Origin: Vibrio mexicanus
GTDB taxonomy: Bacteria > Pseudomonadota > Gammaproteobacteria > Enterobacterales > Vibrionaceae
NCBI RefSeq assembly: GCF_001012815.1
Contig: NZ_JYJP01000077.1
Location: 1 to 39,583, forward strand
Length of the DNA stretch: 39,583 nucleotides
Direction of reading: 5' to 3'
The notes under the pieces are model-generated. The model saw only the letters and a list, made by a program, of their open reading frames with translations, was not told the DNA's origin and made no database searches. Made by a program: the position numbers and the translations under genes. Below, one piece after another: positions 20,947-29,906 of this stretch; the stretch's first letter is position 1, and each line of letters begins with the position of its first letter.

Positions 20947-20992
20947 AAAAAAGCCAAGTCTTTCGGCGGGGACGCCTAGTCTTGGCTTCTTG
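20947..20992 (-). repeat. Altered terminator copy 3 with an inserted nested hairpin
   Basis: The outer stem GCCAAG/CTTGGC matches the array terminators, but the loop is expanded by about 14 bases that form their own small hairpin (GGCG-GGGA-CGCC). The minus-strand T run is retained. It precedes a tRNA-Asn 3' fragment at 20997. Confidence 0.65.
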
Positions 20993-20996
20993 AAAG

Positions 20997-21018
20997 TGGC
21001 TCCCCCTACGGGACTCGA
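20997..21018 (-). repeat. tRNA-Asn 3'-end fragment (remnant 2)
   Basis: About 22 bases match the CCA end and T-arm side of tRNA-Asn, with a substitution (CTACGGG for CTGCGGG), and then diverge into a spacer very like the one after remnant 1. No anticodon is present. Confidence 0.75.
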
Positions 21019-21075
21019 CGCGGGCGGCTAGCTCTGAGACATTTACTTGGAACAAGTAAGTCGCATCTTAAAACG

Positions 21076-21106
21076 AAAAAAGCCAAGTCTTTCGACTTGG
21101 CTTCTT
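21076..21106 (-). terminator. Terminator of tRNA array B
   Basis: The same GCCAAGTC-GAAA-GACTTGGC hairpin and TTTTTT as in array A lies directly after the last tRNA-Asn of array B. Confidence 0.88.
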
Positions 21107-21111
21107 GAAAG

Positions 21112-21187
21112 TGGCTCCCCCTGCGGGACTCGAACCTGCGACATACGGATTAACAGTCCGCCGTTCTACCAACTGAACTAAGGGGGA
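21112..21187 (-). tRNA. tRNA-Asn (GUU), array B
   Basis: This 76-nt cloverleaf has anticodon GTT and an encoded CCA, with the same sequence as the array A Asn copies. It is the last gene of array B. Confidence 0.97.
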
Positions 21188-21241
21188 ATTATTTGTGTTA
21201 ACAACTGGCTAAGAAGCCATTATTTGTTAAGCACCAAATAA

Positions 21242-21317
21242 TGGTGCCTCGAGGCGGAATCGAACCACCGACACGAGGATTTTCAATCCTCTGCTCTACC
21301 GACTGAGCTATCGAGGC
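21242..21317 (-). tRNA. tRNA-Phe (GAA), acceptor-stem variant, array B
   Basis: The body and anticodon GAA match the other tRNA-Phe genes, but the acceptor stem reads GCCTCGA/TCGAGGC. Pairs 4:69 and 5:68 are changed from C-G and G-C to U-A and C-G, each with its compensating partner, so the helix stays fully paired. The CCA is encoded. It is probably functional. Confidence 0.94.
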
Positions 21318-21324
21318 AAAAGAA

Positions 21325-21400
<76 letters not shown>

Positions 21401-21460
21401 ACACTGTATTCTTTGTGCTTCGCTGATGTTTAATTTTACTAGACACCAACAATCAAATTG

Positions 21461-21536
21461 TGGTGCCCGGAGGCGGAATCGAACCACCGACACGAGGATT
21501 TTCAATCCTCTGCTCTACCGACTGAGCTATCCGGGC
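21461..21536 (-). tRNA. tRNA-Phe (GAA), array B, first gene
   Basis: The canonical 76-nt tRNA-Phe has acceptor stem GCCCGGA/TCCGGGC. It is the promoter-proximal gene of array B, as in array A. Confidence 0.97.
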
Positions 21537-21547
21537 GACGGAGCGCT

Positions 21548-21576
21548 ATTAAACGGATTTTCGGCCTTGGCGTCAA
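21548..21576 (-). promoter_or_regulatory. Sigma-70 promoter of tRNA array B
   Basis: On the minus strand TTGACG (21571-21576) and TTTAAT (21548-21553) are separated by 17 bases, and the -10 is followed by a G/C-rich AGCGCTCCG discriminator. The arrangement and distance to tRNA-Phe copy those of array A. Confidence 0.82.
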
Positions 21577-21639
21577 CAGGTTTTTTTAAATAATTTCAAA
21601 AAAGTGCACGTTTGCTTGGTTTTTAGTCAAAACCAAACG

Positions 21640-22776
21640 TTAAGTGCCACCTGCGTTAAATTCTCTTTTGTAATTTGTAACTTTTTCTAGGTAACGACGT
21701 GCTTCCGCGTTGGAGTGTTTATTGGTCAGCGCCCAATAAACTTGATTTGGCTGTAGCGAGTTGAGCCTGCTCATTGCATTGCTGCGGCTATTTTGGTCAA
21801 AAGTGTTAAGTACACCTCCAGCGCCACCGTTGTATGCTGAAATCATGCTGTACTCGAGTGAAAGTGGGTGATTCACATCTTTCAGATAGCGGTTTTTGAG
21901 CAGATAGAAATAAGCGGTGCCCGTGTCGATGTTCTTTTCAGGATCGAATAAGTATTCCGGAGAAGGCTCACCAGATTTCTTCTTCACCAGTTTAAATACG
22001 TCGCGACCTGCTGTTTTTGGAACAACCTGCATCAAACCATAAGCATTCGCCCAGCTGACTGCATAGGGGTTAAAACTACTTTCTGTTTTGATGATGGCAT
22101 AGATGAGATCTTCTGGAATGTCATAACGCTGAGAAGCGCGACGAACAATATCGGCGTACTTATAGCTTCGGATCTCAACTTGATCTTCAACCATTGGGAT
22201 CTCTACGTAATAGGCTTTCTTAAAATCGACATTCTTGGTTTTAAGCTCATTTTCAATCAAGTAATCAGCAAAACGGTTGGCACGCCAAGACCACTGAATG
22301 GCTTTTTTTTCGTGGTCAACGACCTGTTTATAAAGAAACGGGCGACCTTCTAATTTGATGTCTTTGGAAGAGAATAGATCGACATTCAGCGGATCGTCAG
22401 GGGTGAGCAGTGTGGTGACGATAGCAGTCTTTAGGTGACCTTTAGGATCGGTAGGTGAAACCGTCTCGATAGTGATGGTGCCTTTGTCAAAGTTAACTTC
22501 TGAGCGACTTAAATAGTTGTCGATATATTTTACGTAGTTACTCTTACCCGCAACTTTGATCTCTTTAGAACCCCAGCGCTTTTTGATGTCTCCAGAGAAA
22601 CTAGAGATAAGAGCATCAAGCGCGGCACTGTCTTTTTCAAACTGGCCGGGCAGTTCTGCAAGGTTTTTTGCAAAGCGATTAGTCGGTTCGTAGTTCACAT
22701 CGTAAATGCTCTCAACGAACTCACGGCTACAGCCTGCCAACAGTACCATTACACAGAAAAAAGCTAGCTTTTTCAT
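21640..22776 (-). CDS. mltC: Membrane-bound lytic murein transglycosylase C, MltC
   Basis: MltC cleaves peptidoglycan glycan strands, producing 1,6-anhydromuropeptides, and is attached to the outer membrane. The 378-residue product begins MKKLAFFCVMVLLAGC, a lipoprotein signal. It has the MltC N-terminal domain and a C-terminal lysozyme-like SLT domain with the catalytic glutamate in KTESSFNPYAVS, then GLMQVVPKTAG and SAYNGGAGGVL. I chose ATG 22776; an in-frame ATG at 22782 is almost equivalent. It is downstream of mutY-yggX and probably in their operon. Confidence 0.93.
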   Translation of the reverse strand: MKKLAFFCVMVLLAGCSREFVESIYDVNYEPTNRFAKNLAELPGQFEKDSAALDALISSFSGDIKKRWGSKEIKVAGKSNYVKYIDNYLSRSEVNFDKGTITIETVSPTDPKGHLKTAIVTTLLTPDDPLNVDLFSSKDIKLEGRPFLYKQVVDHEKKAIQWSWRANRFADYLIENELKTKNVDFKKAYYVEIPMVEDQVEIRSYKYADIVRRASQRYDIPEDLIYAIIKTESSFNPYAVSWANAYGLMQVVPKTAGRDVFKLVKKKSGEPSPEYLFDPEKNIDTGTAYFYLLKNRYLKDVNHPLSLEYSMISAYNGGAGGVLNTFDQNSRSNAMSRLNSLQPNQVYWALTNKHSNAEARRYLEKVTNYKREFNAGGT

Positions 22777-22855
22777 ACTCATCCTAAATATAAAAATGAC
22801 ATCAAAGCGATGCGTTGATGTCATTGTTTTTGCTATCTATTCGCCTTACAGCTAA

Positions 22856-23134
22856 TTATTTTTGCTCACTTGGTGGCGTGTAACCTTCGATGTGAACATC
22901 TTTGCCTTCAAATAGGAAACTCACCATTTCAGCTTCAAGAAGTTTGCGATGTTCTGGGTCCATCATGTTCAACTTCTTTTCATTGATCAGCATGGTTTGC
23001 TTGTGTTGCCACTCAGCCCAAGCTTCTTTTGAGATGTTGTCAAAAATGCGCTTGCCCACTTCACCTGGGTAAAGTTGGAAATCTAGGCCATCAGCCTCTT
23101 TCTGTAGTCGCGCACAAAATACGGTACGGCTCAT
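22856..23134 (-). CDS. yggX: Fe(2+)-trafficking / oxidative-damage protection protein YggX
   Basis: This is a 92-residue YggX family protein, linked in enterobacteria to protecting Fe-S clusters from oxidants. It starts [19 protein letters not shown] with the conserved cysteine at residue 7, followed by [18 protein letters not shown]. It lies 16 bp after mutY, which itself carries an Fe-S cluster, in the common mutY-yggX pair. Confidence 0.95.
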   Translation of the reverse strand: MSRTVFCARLQKEADGLDFQLYPGEVGKRIFDNISKEAWAEWQHKQTMLINEKKLNMMDPEHRKLLEAEMVSFLFEGKDVHIEGYTPPSEQK

Positions 23135-23150
23135 AACGTGTCCTTATAAG

Positions 23151-24206
23151 TCATGATTGAAGTTCATGGGGTAAGCTTTCGAGCAGTTGCTTAACTGGTG
23201 CTGCAAGCCCAATCTCTTCTGGTTGAGATAAGTTATACCAAAGACCACTACTTGCTTCCATTATCATGTTAGGTTGCTTTGATACTTCTACCAAAATTGG
23301 CGTGATATCGAGATGGTAGTGGCTGAAGGTGTGTCTAAATGCGATAAGCTGCTTTTGCTGCACTATGTTTGTTTGTTCTACGCCGCGTTCCAGCAGGAGA
23401 GCATTCAGATCATGGTTGCTGTTTTCTGGAAAGCAAAATAGCCCGCCCCAAATACCACTTGGTGGCCTTTGCTCCAACCATGCTTCTCCATCGCAAACCA
23501 AGATCGCAAACCAAGTTTCTTTTACCGGTTTCTCTTTCTTAGGCTTTTTGCCCGGATAGTTGAGTGGGTTACCTCGCTTATTGGCCACACACATTGACTC
23601 AATAGGGCACAAGGTACACTTGGGTTTGCTGCGAGTACAAACCATCGCCCCCATATCCATCATGGCTTGGTTGTACTTATCGGTGTCTTGGCTTGGCGTG
23701 TGCTTTTCCGCATGCAACCAAAGCTGGTTTTCTACCTTTTTTTGCCCCGGCCAGCCTTCAACCGCAAAACTTCGAGCGAGTGTACGCTTTACATTGCCAT
23801 CTAAAATGGCGTGCGGCTGTTTGTAGACGGAAGAGAGAATTGCGGCAGCAGTAGAGCGGCCGATGCCCGGCAGAGCATTCATCTCTTCAAGATTAAGCGG
23901 AAACTCACCGTTGTAGTCAGCGGCAACAATTTTCGCTGCTTTATGTAGATTGCGTGCTCGTGCGTAATAGCCAAGGCCAGTCCATAAGTGGAGAACCTCA
24001 TCTTGGCTGGCATTCGCTAGATCAACCACGGTTGGGAAGCGATCCAAGAAGCGTTGATAGTATGGAATGACTGTCGCGACTTGCGTCTGCTGCAGCATTA
24101 TTTCGGATAGCCATACACTATACGCAGTTTTGTTTTGTTGCCACGGAAGGTTTTTTCTCCCATAGGCGTCATACCATTTCAAAATGGCCTTAGCAAAAGG
24201 GGTCAC
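23151..24206 (-). CDS. mutY: A/G-specific adenine DNA glycosylase MutY
   Basis: MutY removes adenine mispaired with 8-oxoguanine. The 351-residue protein has the catalytic glutamate in [12 protein letters not shown], the helix-hairpin-helix [13 protein letters not shown] with the catalytic Asp in ILDGNVKR, and an Fe-S cluster with C-x6-C-x2-C-x5-C spacing ([17 protein letters not shown]). A C-terminal NUDIX-like domain that recognises 8-oxoG follows. It is divergent from trmB. Confidence 0.96.
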   Translation of the reverse strand: MTPFAKAILKWYDAYGRKNLPWQQNKTAYSVWLSEIMLQQTQVATVIPYYQRFLDRFPTVVDLANASQDEVLHLWTGLGYYARARNLHKAAKIVAADYNGEFPLNLEEMNALPGIGRSTAAAILSSVYKQPHAILDGNVKRTLARSFAVEGWPGQKKVENQLWLHAEKHTPSQDTDKYNQAMMDMGAMVCTRSKPKCTLCPIESMCVANKRGNPLNYPGKKPKKEKPVKETWFAILVCDGEAWLEQRPPSGIWGGLFCFPENSNHDLNALLLERGVEQTNIVQQKQLIAFRHTFSHYHLDITPILVEVSKQPNMIMEASSGLWYNLSQPEEIGLAAPVKQLLESLPHELQS

Positions 24207-24225
24207 GACATGCTCAATTTTCGAT

Positions 24226-24231
24226 TATAAT
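24226..24231 (+). promoter_or_regulatory. Possible -10 box of a trmB promoter
   Basis: A perfect TATAAT lies in the mutY/trmB divergent spacer, about 140 bases before the trmB start. The -35 region at 17-bp spacing (TCACGA) is poor, so this is tentative. Confidence 0.3.
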
Positions 24232-24370
24232 TTGGAGCAAAATTGCACCACACTTATTAGTGGATGTAAAACCGATAAAACATGTGGGTATTTAAACCGA
24301 GAAAAACTTGCACCGCAGGCAATTCTTTGGATAATCCCCGCTTTGATTAATCAATGTACAGGCAAAATCA

Positions 24371-25090
24371 ATGAGTGAAGTGACCACTAACGAATATACT
24401 GAAGACGGCAAACTGGTACGTAAAATTCGCAGTTTTGTTCGTCGCGAAGGCCGCTTAACTAAAGGCCAAGAGAACGCGATGAATGAGTGTTGGCCAACAA
24501 TGGGTATCGACTTCGAACAGAAGCAACTGAACTGGCAAGAAGTGTTCGGTAACGACAACCCAGTAGTTCTTGAGATTGGCTTCGGTATGGGTGCTTCATT
24601 GGTTGAAATGGCAAAAAATGCGCCTGAAAAGAACTTCTTAGGTATTGAAGTTCATAGCCCAGGTGTTGGTGCATGTTTGGCGTCAGCTCGTGAAGCGGGT
24701 GTGACTAACCTTCGCGTGATGTGTCACGATGCGGTAGAAGTGTTTGAACACATGATTCCAAACAACAGCCTGCACACGCTACAACTGTTCTTCCCAGACC
24801 CGTGGCACAAAGCGCGTCACCACAAACGTCGTATCGTTAAAGCAGAATTTGCAGAGATGGTTCGTCAGAAGTTGATGCTAGAAACGGGTATTTTCCATAT
24901 GGCGACAGACTGGGAAAACTACGCAGAGCACATGATTGAAGTGATGAACGCAGCACCGGGTTTCGAGAACATTGCTGAAGATGGCGATTACATTCCTCGT
25001 CCGGATGAGCGCCCGCTAACTAAGTTTGAAGCTCGCGGTCACCGTTTAGGCCACGGTGTATGGGATATTAAGTACAAGCGCACTGCATAA
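24371..25090 (+). CDS. trmB: tRNA (guanine-N7-)-methyltransferase TrmB
   Basis: TrmB methylates G46 in the variable loop of many tRNAs using SAM. The 239-residue protein has the SAM-binding motif [16 protein letters not shown], the acidic ends of the next strands, and the signature [16 protein letters not shown]. The ATG at 24371 ([14 protein letters not shown]) fits the family. The next gene starts 11 bases downstream. Confidence 0.96.
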   Translation: MSEVTTNEYTEDGKLVRKIRSFVRREGRLTKGQENAMNECWPTMGIDFEQKQLNWQEVFGNDNPVVLEIGFGMGASLVEMAKNAPEKNFLGIEVHSPGVGACLASAREAGVTNLRVMCHDAVEVFEHMIPNNSLHTLQLFFPDPWHKARHHKRRIVKAEFAEMVRQKLMLETGIFHMATDWENYAEHMIEVMNAAPGFENIAEDGDYIPRPDERPLTKFEARGHRLGHGVWDIKYKRTA

Positions 25091-25101
25091 AGGAGTTTCC
25101 C

Positions 25102-26129
25102 ATGTCGTTGTATGCGATTCTGGCAAACCCTGGCCATAACCGTATTTATTTCGATAGCGCGCTTGAAATAGCGCGCAGTGAACTGCATGCCATGCTTGAA
25201 TCGCAAGGTGTTGAGCAGTTTGTAATAGAAGATAAAGATGCCGGTCTGCCAGCTGCTATCGTGTTCTCGTGTAAAGACGAGTTGAATGCTGAGCAGATGA
25301 AGAAGATCGCGGCTTCTTCAATCTATTACGCGCTGTTTGAAGTCATGGATAGTGGTTTACTTAAGCCTCTAACGCCACCTGCTTATAACACCTTCCCAGA
25401 GAGCATGAGCCAGATCCTGCGCTATACGGGTAAAACCAACGAGCAGTTTACCCGCTTGATGGTCAACCTAGGTGCGAGTGCTGCTCAAACAGGCAGTGAC
25501 ACACTCACGCTAATGGATCCGATGTGCGGAAAAGGCACAACACTTTACGAAGGCCTGATTCAGGGCTTCAACGTGGTAGGTGTTGAAATCAACGCTAAGT
25601 GGGTACAAGAGATCCAAACTTTCATTGTGAAGTTCATGAAAAATGGTCGCTTTAAACATAAAGCGGGCAAAGAGAAGCGAACGGCGCAAGGTAAGAAAGT
25701 TGCTGATGGTTTTGTCTTGGATGCAGCAGCAACTAAAGAAGCCTTCAATGCAGGCGAAAGTCAGTCGATGAAACTCTACGCAGCCGATACTCGCCAAGCG
25801 GATTTGGTGGTGAAGAAGAACTCGGTCGACGTGATGGTTTCTGACTTGCCATACGGTGTGCAGCACGGCAGTAAAAATGCTAAAGACAACAAGCTAAACC
25901 GCAGCCCTAATGAGTTATTGGCAGAAGCGCTTCCTGCTTGGAAAAAGGTACTTAAGAAGAATGGCGCGGTTGTGCTCTCTTTCAATGAGTTCACCTTGAA
26001 GTGGAAAAATCTCGCCCAGTTATTCGAAGAGCAAGGTTGGACGGTCATGAGTGAAGCCCTTACACTGGGTACTTGCACCGCGTTGACCAGTCGATTAACC
26101 GAAATATTATCGTGGCAGTTAAGCCTTAA
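25102..26129 (+). CDS. TRM11/UPF0020-type SAM-dependent methyltransferase (one frameshift)
   Basis: The joined product is about 342 residues. It has SAM motif I LMDPMCGKGTTLYEG and a catalytic SDLPYG motif of the N-methyltransferase class, the combination seen in tRNA G10/RlmL-like enzymes of the TRM11 branch. No THUMP domain is obvious, so the RNA substrate is open. The frame breaks in a C run at 26057-26059: SEA is followed by LTLGTCTAL, whereas adding C gives PYTGYLHRVDQSINRNIIV and a natural stop at 26127-26129. Without the correction the reading runs on to 26250. It is 11 bp behind trmB and probably co-transcribed. Confidence 0.87.
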
Positions 26130-26211
26130 TATTCAAAATTGCGATATTGGATGTCGATTCATAGCTCGCAATGATTTAAATTGCTCTGCCCAAATTAATG
26201 GGCCACTATCT

Positions 26212-26236
26212 AAGCCAGCAAATGCTGGCTTTTTTT
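26212..26236 (+). terminator. Terminator of the trmB-methyltransferase unit
   Basis: The stem AAGCCAGC/GCTGGCTT with an AAAT loop and a long T run lies just before glsB. Its position past 26129 supports the corrected end of the methyltransferase, because the uncorrected frame would read through it. Confidence 0.87.
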
Positions 26237-26256
26237 ATCCTGCAGATTGAGTTGAG

Positions 26257-27183
26257 ATGATTGATATGCCAACCCAACAAATTCTAAGTTCCGTTTTAGA
26301 GGAAGTCAGACCGCTTATTGGTCAAGGAAAAGTAGCGGATTACATCCCCGCTTTGGCGAAAGTGCCGGTAAGTAAATTAGGTATTGCGGTGTTTACCAAT
26401 CAGGGTGAGCTCTTTACTGCTGGTGATGCGGATGAAGCGTTCTCGATTCAGTCTATTTCTAAAGCTCTAAGCTTAACGTTGGCGATGTCTTTGTATAAGC
26501 CTGAAGAGATCTGGTCGCGCGTGGGTAAAGAGCCGTCTGGCCAAGCTTTCAACTCCATGATTCAGTTAGAAATGGAGCAGGGCATACCGCGTAATCCGTT
26601 TATCAATGCTGGAGCTATTGTGGTGGCTGACTTGCTGCAAAGCCGCTTATCTGCGCCTAGGCAGCGACTTTTGGAGTATGTGCGCCAGCTATCGGGTGAT
26701 ACCCATATCGTTTACGACAAGGTCGTTGCGGCGTCTGAAATGATGCACAGTGATCGAAACGCCGCTATCGCTTATCTGATGCGCTCGTTTGGCAACTTTA
26801 GCAACGAAGTCATTCCTGTTCTCAATAACTATTTCCATGCCTGCGCACTTAAAATGAGTTGTGCCGATTTAGCTAAAACTTTTAGCTACTTAGCCAATAA
26901 GGGCGTGTCGGTTCAAACTGGAAAAGAGGTGGTGACACCAACCCAGACTAAACAGTTAAACGCGCTGTTAGCAACGTGCGGTTTGTACGACGGTGCGGGC
27001 GAGTTTGCTTACCGTGTTGGCATGCCGGGTAAATCTGGTGTCGGTGGCGGTATTATTGCGATTGTCCCAGGAGAGATGACGATTGCGGTTTGGTCACCAG
27101 AGCTAGATGGTTCGGGTAACTCATTAGCCGGTACTAAGGCTCTAGAAATTCTGTCAGAGCGAATCGGGCGTTCGATCTTCTAG
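26257..27183 (+). CDS. glsB: Glutaminase
   Basis: Glutaminase hydrolyses glutamine to glutamate and ammonia. The 308-residue protein has the serine-enzyme core [12 protein letters not shown] (Ser-x-x-Lys nucleophile), [25 protein letters not shown] and the C-terminal [16 protein letters not shown]. It closely resembles E. coli GlsB (YneH). ATG 26257 is used; a second in-frame ATG at 26266 is possible. It is preceded and followed by terminators, so it is its own unit. Confidence 0.93.
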   Translation: MIDMPTQQILSSVLEEVRPLIGQGKVADYIPALAKVPVSKLGIAVFTNQGELFTAGDADEAFSIQSISKALSLTLAMSLYKPEEIWSRVGKEPSGQAFNSMIQLEMEQGIPRNPFINAGAIVVADLLQSRLSAPRQRLLEYVRQLSGDTHIVYDKVVAASEMMHSDRNAAIAYLMRSFGNFSNEVIPVLNNYFHACALKMSCADLAKTFSYLANKGVSVQTGKEVVTPTQTKQLNALLATCGLYDGAGEFAYRVGMPGKSGVGGGIIAIVPGEMTIAVWSPELDGSGNSLAGTKALEILSERIGRSIF

Positions 27184-27210
27184 TTACAGTGCTCGACTAG
27201 ATAGATAAAT

Positions 27211-27249
27211 AAAAACCTCTCAAAGCGATGGTCGCTGTGAGAGGTTTTT
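27211..27249. terminator. Bidirectional terminator between glsB and hemW
   Basis: The outer stem AAAACCTCTCA/TGAGAGGTTTT encloses a second stem AGCGA/TCGCT. It has A and T runs on both sides and sits between convergent genes. Confidence 0.88.
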
Positions 27250-27278
27250 GGTATTTAATTTCGGAAAATAATAGAGTT

Positions 27279-28454
27279 CTATTCGTCCTCTTCCGGCATG
27301 AAAGCCTCAATCAGGTCGTTAAAGAACAGCTTCCCTTTCTCTGTTATCTGCCAGTTAAGCTCAGAATCGATTAGATAGCCTTTTTCAATCGCCCAGTCCG
27401 TGGTGGATTTGATGCTCTCTAAACTTAGCCCTGTTGTGGTGACAAAATCTTGCTTAGGGCAGGGCTCCATCAGCCTAAAGCGGTTCATGAAGAACTCAAA
27501 TGGCCTATCCTCATCTGCTACCAGCTGTTCATCGGATAGGTAAGGTTTCGTGAGGTTCTGATAAGCCGCCAAATAGCCTTTAGGGTGTTTGATCTTGGTG
27601 GTACGAACAATTCGACCATCTGCAAAGCTGACTTTACCCGCCGCACCACAGCCGATGCCTAGGTAATCGCCAAAGCGCCAGTAGTTAAGGTTATGCTGAC
27701 ACTGATAACCGGGTTTGCTGTAACCCGAGATCTCGTACTGAACGTAGCCCGCATCCGCCAGCTTTTGGTGGCCAAGTTCGAAGATATCCCACAGATCATC
27801 ATCGTCCGGCAATGTCGGCGTTTTGTAGTAGAACAGGGTGTTCGGTTCAATTGTCAACTGATACCAAGACAGGTGTGGTGGGTTGAGTTCAATCGCCTTG
27901 TCGAGATCCGCCAGAGCTTGCTCTACCGATTGATCCGGTAGGCCATGCATCAGATCGAGGTTAAAGCTATTTAAGCCAATTCTATGCGCCAAATGAGCAG
28001 CGTTGACCGCTTCATCTTGCCCGTGAATTCGGCCTAAACGTTCAAGTTTCTGTTGCTCAAAGCTTTGTACCCCAATCGAGATTCGATTCACTCCCGCCTT
28101 TTGATAGCCAGCAAAACGCTCTGCTTCGATAGTGCCAGGGTTTGCTTCCATGGTGATTTCGATATCAGGTTTGAAGGCGATACGATTTTCAATTCCTTTC
28201 AAAAGCGTTTCAATACCTTGCGCTGAAATCAGGCTCGGCGTACCGCCACCGATAAAGATAGAGTGCAGTAGCCGTGGCGACTCATCAAGGTGATATTTCT
28301 CGATATCGGTATCGAGATCTTCCAATAGGGCGCTGATGTATTCTTGCTCTGGGATCTCTCCCTTTTGTGCATGAGAGTTGAAATCGCAGTAAGGGCACTT
28401 CTGGACACACCATGGGATGTGAACATACAAGCTGAGTGCTGGTGGCGTTAACAT
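27279..28454 (-). CDS. hemW: Radical SAM heme chaperone HemW
   Basis: HemW is a cytoplasmic radical-SAM family protein that binds heme and delivers it to respiratory enzymes; it was formerly annotated as a coproporphyrinogen oxidase. The 391-residue protein has the 4Fe-4S motif CVQKCPYCDFN, GGGTPSL, and a C-terminal HemN-like domain. The extra N-terminal cysteine of true HemN is absent. It follows rdgB by 18 bp. Confidence 0.95.
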   Translation of the reverse strand: MLTPPALSLYVHIPWCVQKCPYCDFNSHAQKGEIPEQEYISALLEDLDTDIEKYHLDESPRLLHSIFIGGGTPSLISAQGIETLLKGIENRIAFKPDIEITMEANPGTIEAERFAGYQKAGVNRISIGVQSFEQQKLERLGRIHGQDEAVNAAHLAHRIGLNSFNLDLMHGLPDQSVEQALADLDKAIELNPPHLSWYQLTIEPNTLFYYKTPTLPDDDDLWDIFELGHQKLADAGYVQYEISGYSKPGYQCQHNLNYWRFGDYLGIGCGAAGKVSFADGRIVRTTKIKHPKGYLAAYQNLTKPYLSDEQLVADEDRPFEFFMNRFRLMEPCPKQDFVTTTGLSLESIKSTTDWAIEKGYLIDSELNWQITEKGKLFFNDLIEAFMPEEDE

Positions 28455-28472
28455 GGTCAGACTCGCGAATGA

Positions 28473-29081
28473 TTACTGAGCCGCTTGCTCTGAAAGCTGA
28501 GCAAACAGAGATTTAAGCGCTTTACCTCGATGAGAGAGCTGCTTCTTACGTGCAGGCTCTAGCTCGGCTGAGGCGCAGTTTTCTTCTGGAACGAAGAAAA
28601 TTGGGTCATAACCAAAGCCGTTCTCACCGTGAGCTTCAGTTAAAATGCGACCTTCCCACTTGCCATGACAAACGATCGGTGTTGGATCGTTTTCATGCTT
28701 CATTAAGACCAATACACAATGGAAACGAGCAGTACGCTCGGCTTCAGGAACGCCTTCCATTGCGTTAAGTAGCTTCTCTAGGTTCTCTTGGTCTGAAGCA
28801 TTTTCACTAGCGTAACGCGCCGAGTAGATGCCTGGTGCGCCTTTGAGGAAGTCAACTTCCAAACCAGAGTCGTCTGCAATAGCAGGCAACCCAGTTTCGT
28901 GGGCTGCGTGACGCGCTTTAATAATCGCGTTCTCGATGAATGTAGTGCCAGTTTCCGCCACTTCAGATACGTTGAATTCGCTCTGAGCAAGCACTTCAAA
29001 TCCAAAGTCAGACAGCAAGTCTGCCATCTCACGAACTTTACCTTGGTTGCCTGTGGCTAGAACAATTTTTTGTGCCTGCAT
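28473..29081 (-). CDS. rdgB: dITP/XTP pyrophosphatase RdgB
   Basis: RdgB hydrolyses non-canonical purine triphosphates such as dITP and XTP, keeping them out of DNA. The 202-residue product has the Ham1 pieces [34 protein letters not shown] (as ADDSGLEVD and [10 protein letters not shown]) and [10 protein letters not shown]. It lies in the yggT-yggU-DUF4426-rdgB-hemW order usual for vibrios. Confidence 0.96.
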   Translation of the reverse strand: MQAQKIVLATGNQGKVREMADLLSDFGFEVLAQSEFNVSEVAETGTTFIENAIIKARHAAHETGLPAIADDSGLEVDFLKGAPGIYSARYASENASDQENLEKLLNAMEGVPEAERTARFHCVLVLMKHENDPTPIVCHGKWEGRILTEAHGENGFGYDPIFFVPEENCASAELEPARKKQLSHRGKALKSLFAQLSEQAAQ

Positions 29082-29145
29082 GATGTGCTCTCTTGAATAA
29101 TTACTAAACGAATAATTGCTAAATTTATTGAGCGTCGAGGTAGGT

Positions 29146-29576
29146 TTACTCTTCGACGTAGAATTTCTGCGTGAACTGTAATTTACCTTTACCGCTATTG
29201 CCAGAGTCGATGTTTAAATCGAAGGTCATGACCTCTTCATTGGTGATTGGAAACTCGGCGAGATAGTAAATCGCATTGGCTTCGATAACTTCGCGAAACT
29301 CCAGCTTGCGGGTATTGCCAATGAGGTTTCGAACATGACCGCTCACTTTAGCTTGTGTCGCTGGTTTGCCTGCTTTTGAGGTATCCAGTACGCTAATGTT
29401 TAGGATGGCAGAGTAGCCGTTACGTTTGAGCTTGTAGCTGCGCGCCACTTGCGGCGTGATAAAAGTTGAGTTGAACGCTGAATAGTGCACCTCAACGTCC
29501 TTGATAGTTTGAAATTGGCCTGCCCAAGTTGGCAGAGCAAGCAGAGATGCTGCCAGTATCGTGATCCATTTTTCAT
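29146..29576 (-). CDS. DUF4426 exported protein (one frameshift in the signal peptide)
   Basis: The joined protein is about 143 residues with unknown function. The corrected N-terminus [19 protein letters not shown] is a clear signal peptide, so it is periplasmic. The break is in an A run (plus-strand TTTTT at 29569-29573); as sequenced, the ATG at 29576 reads into a meaningless frame. The mature part ([19 protein letters not shown]) is continuous to the stop. It lies between yggU and rdgB and has no catalytic motif I recognise. Confidence 0.88.
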
Positions 29577-29605
29577 TATTATTCCTTATACTTCTTAGGA
29601 TTTGT

Positions 29606-29630
29606 AAAAAAAGCCATCATAGGATGGCTT
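29606..29630 (-). terminator. Terminator-like hairpin overlapping the yggU stop codon
   Basis: The stem AAGCCATC/GATGGCTT is followed by TTTTTTT on the minus strand, and the yggU TGA (29617-29619) lies in its loop region. It may attenuate transcription into DUF4426-rdgB-hemW. Confidence 0.72.
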
Positions 29631-29906
29631 CAATTTCATTTGGGATTTGCTTGGGGCTTAATATTCGTATTTGTTTATGTCGCCCAAGTTCGCCTTTTTC
29701 AATTTCAATCGCACCTTTCGGCACTTTGAACTGTTTGGACAAGTACTTGGCTAAATGTGCATTGGCTTTGCCATCAACAGGTGGCGCGGTAATCGCGACC
29801 TTTATTTCATCGCCATGCAAGCCGATTATTTTATCTCGGCTTGCCTTTGGTGGATATAAAGGCGCAGAAGAAGATCATTCTCTTCGCGCCAAACCGCTAA
29901 TGTCAT
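29617..29906 (-). CDS. yggU: DUF167 family protein YggU (one frameshift)
   Basis: This is a conserved 96-residue protein of the YggU/DUF167 family with unknown biochemical role. The C-terminal signature is [20 protein letters not shown] followed by [20 protein letters not shown] 29906 overlaps the yggT stop (TAATG) and gives [18 protein letters not shown]. The frame breaks near 29850 (a TT read as T on the plus strand); adding one base gives [20 protein letters not shown]. Confidence 0.9.

Noticed and set aside
20843..21031. Short plus-strand frame upstream of array B
   Set aside because: It runs through the terminator repeat and the tRNA-Asn fragment, with no ribosome-binding site or recognisable sequence.
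25102..26250. Methyltransferase end at 26250 as read in the uncorrected frame
   Set aside because: The last 60 or so residues resemble nothing and run through the terminator at 26212; the corrected frame ends at 26129 with a conserved-looking tail.
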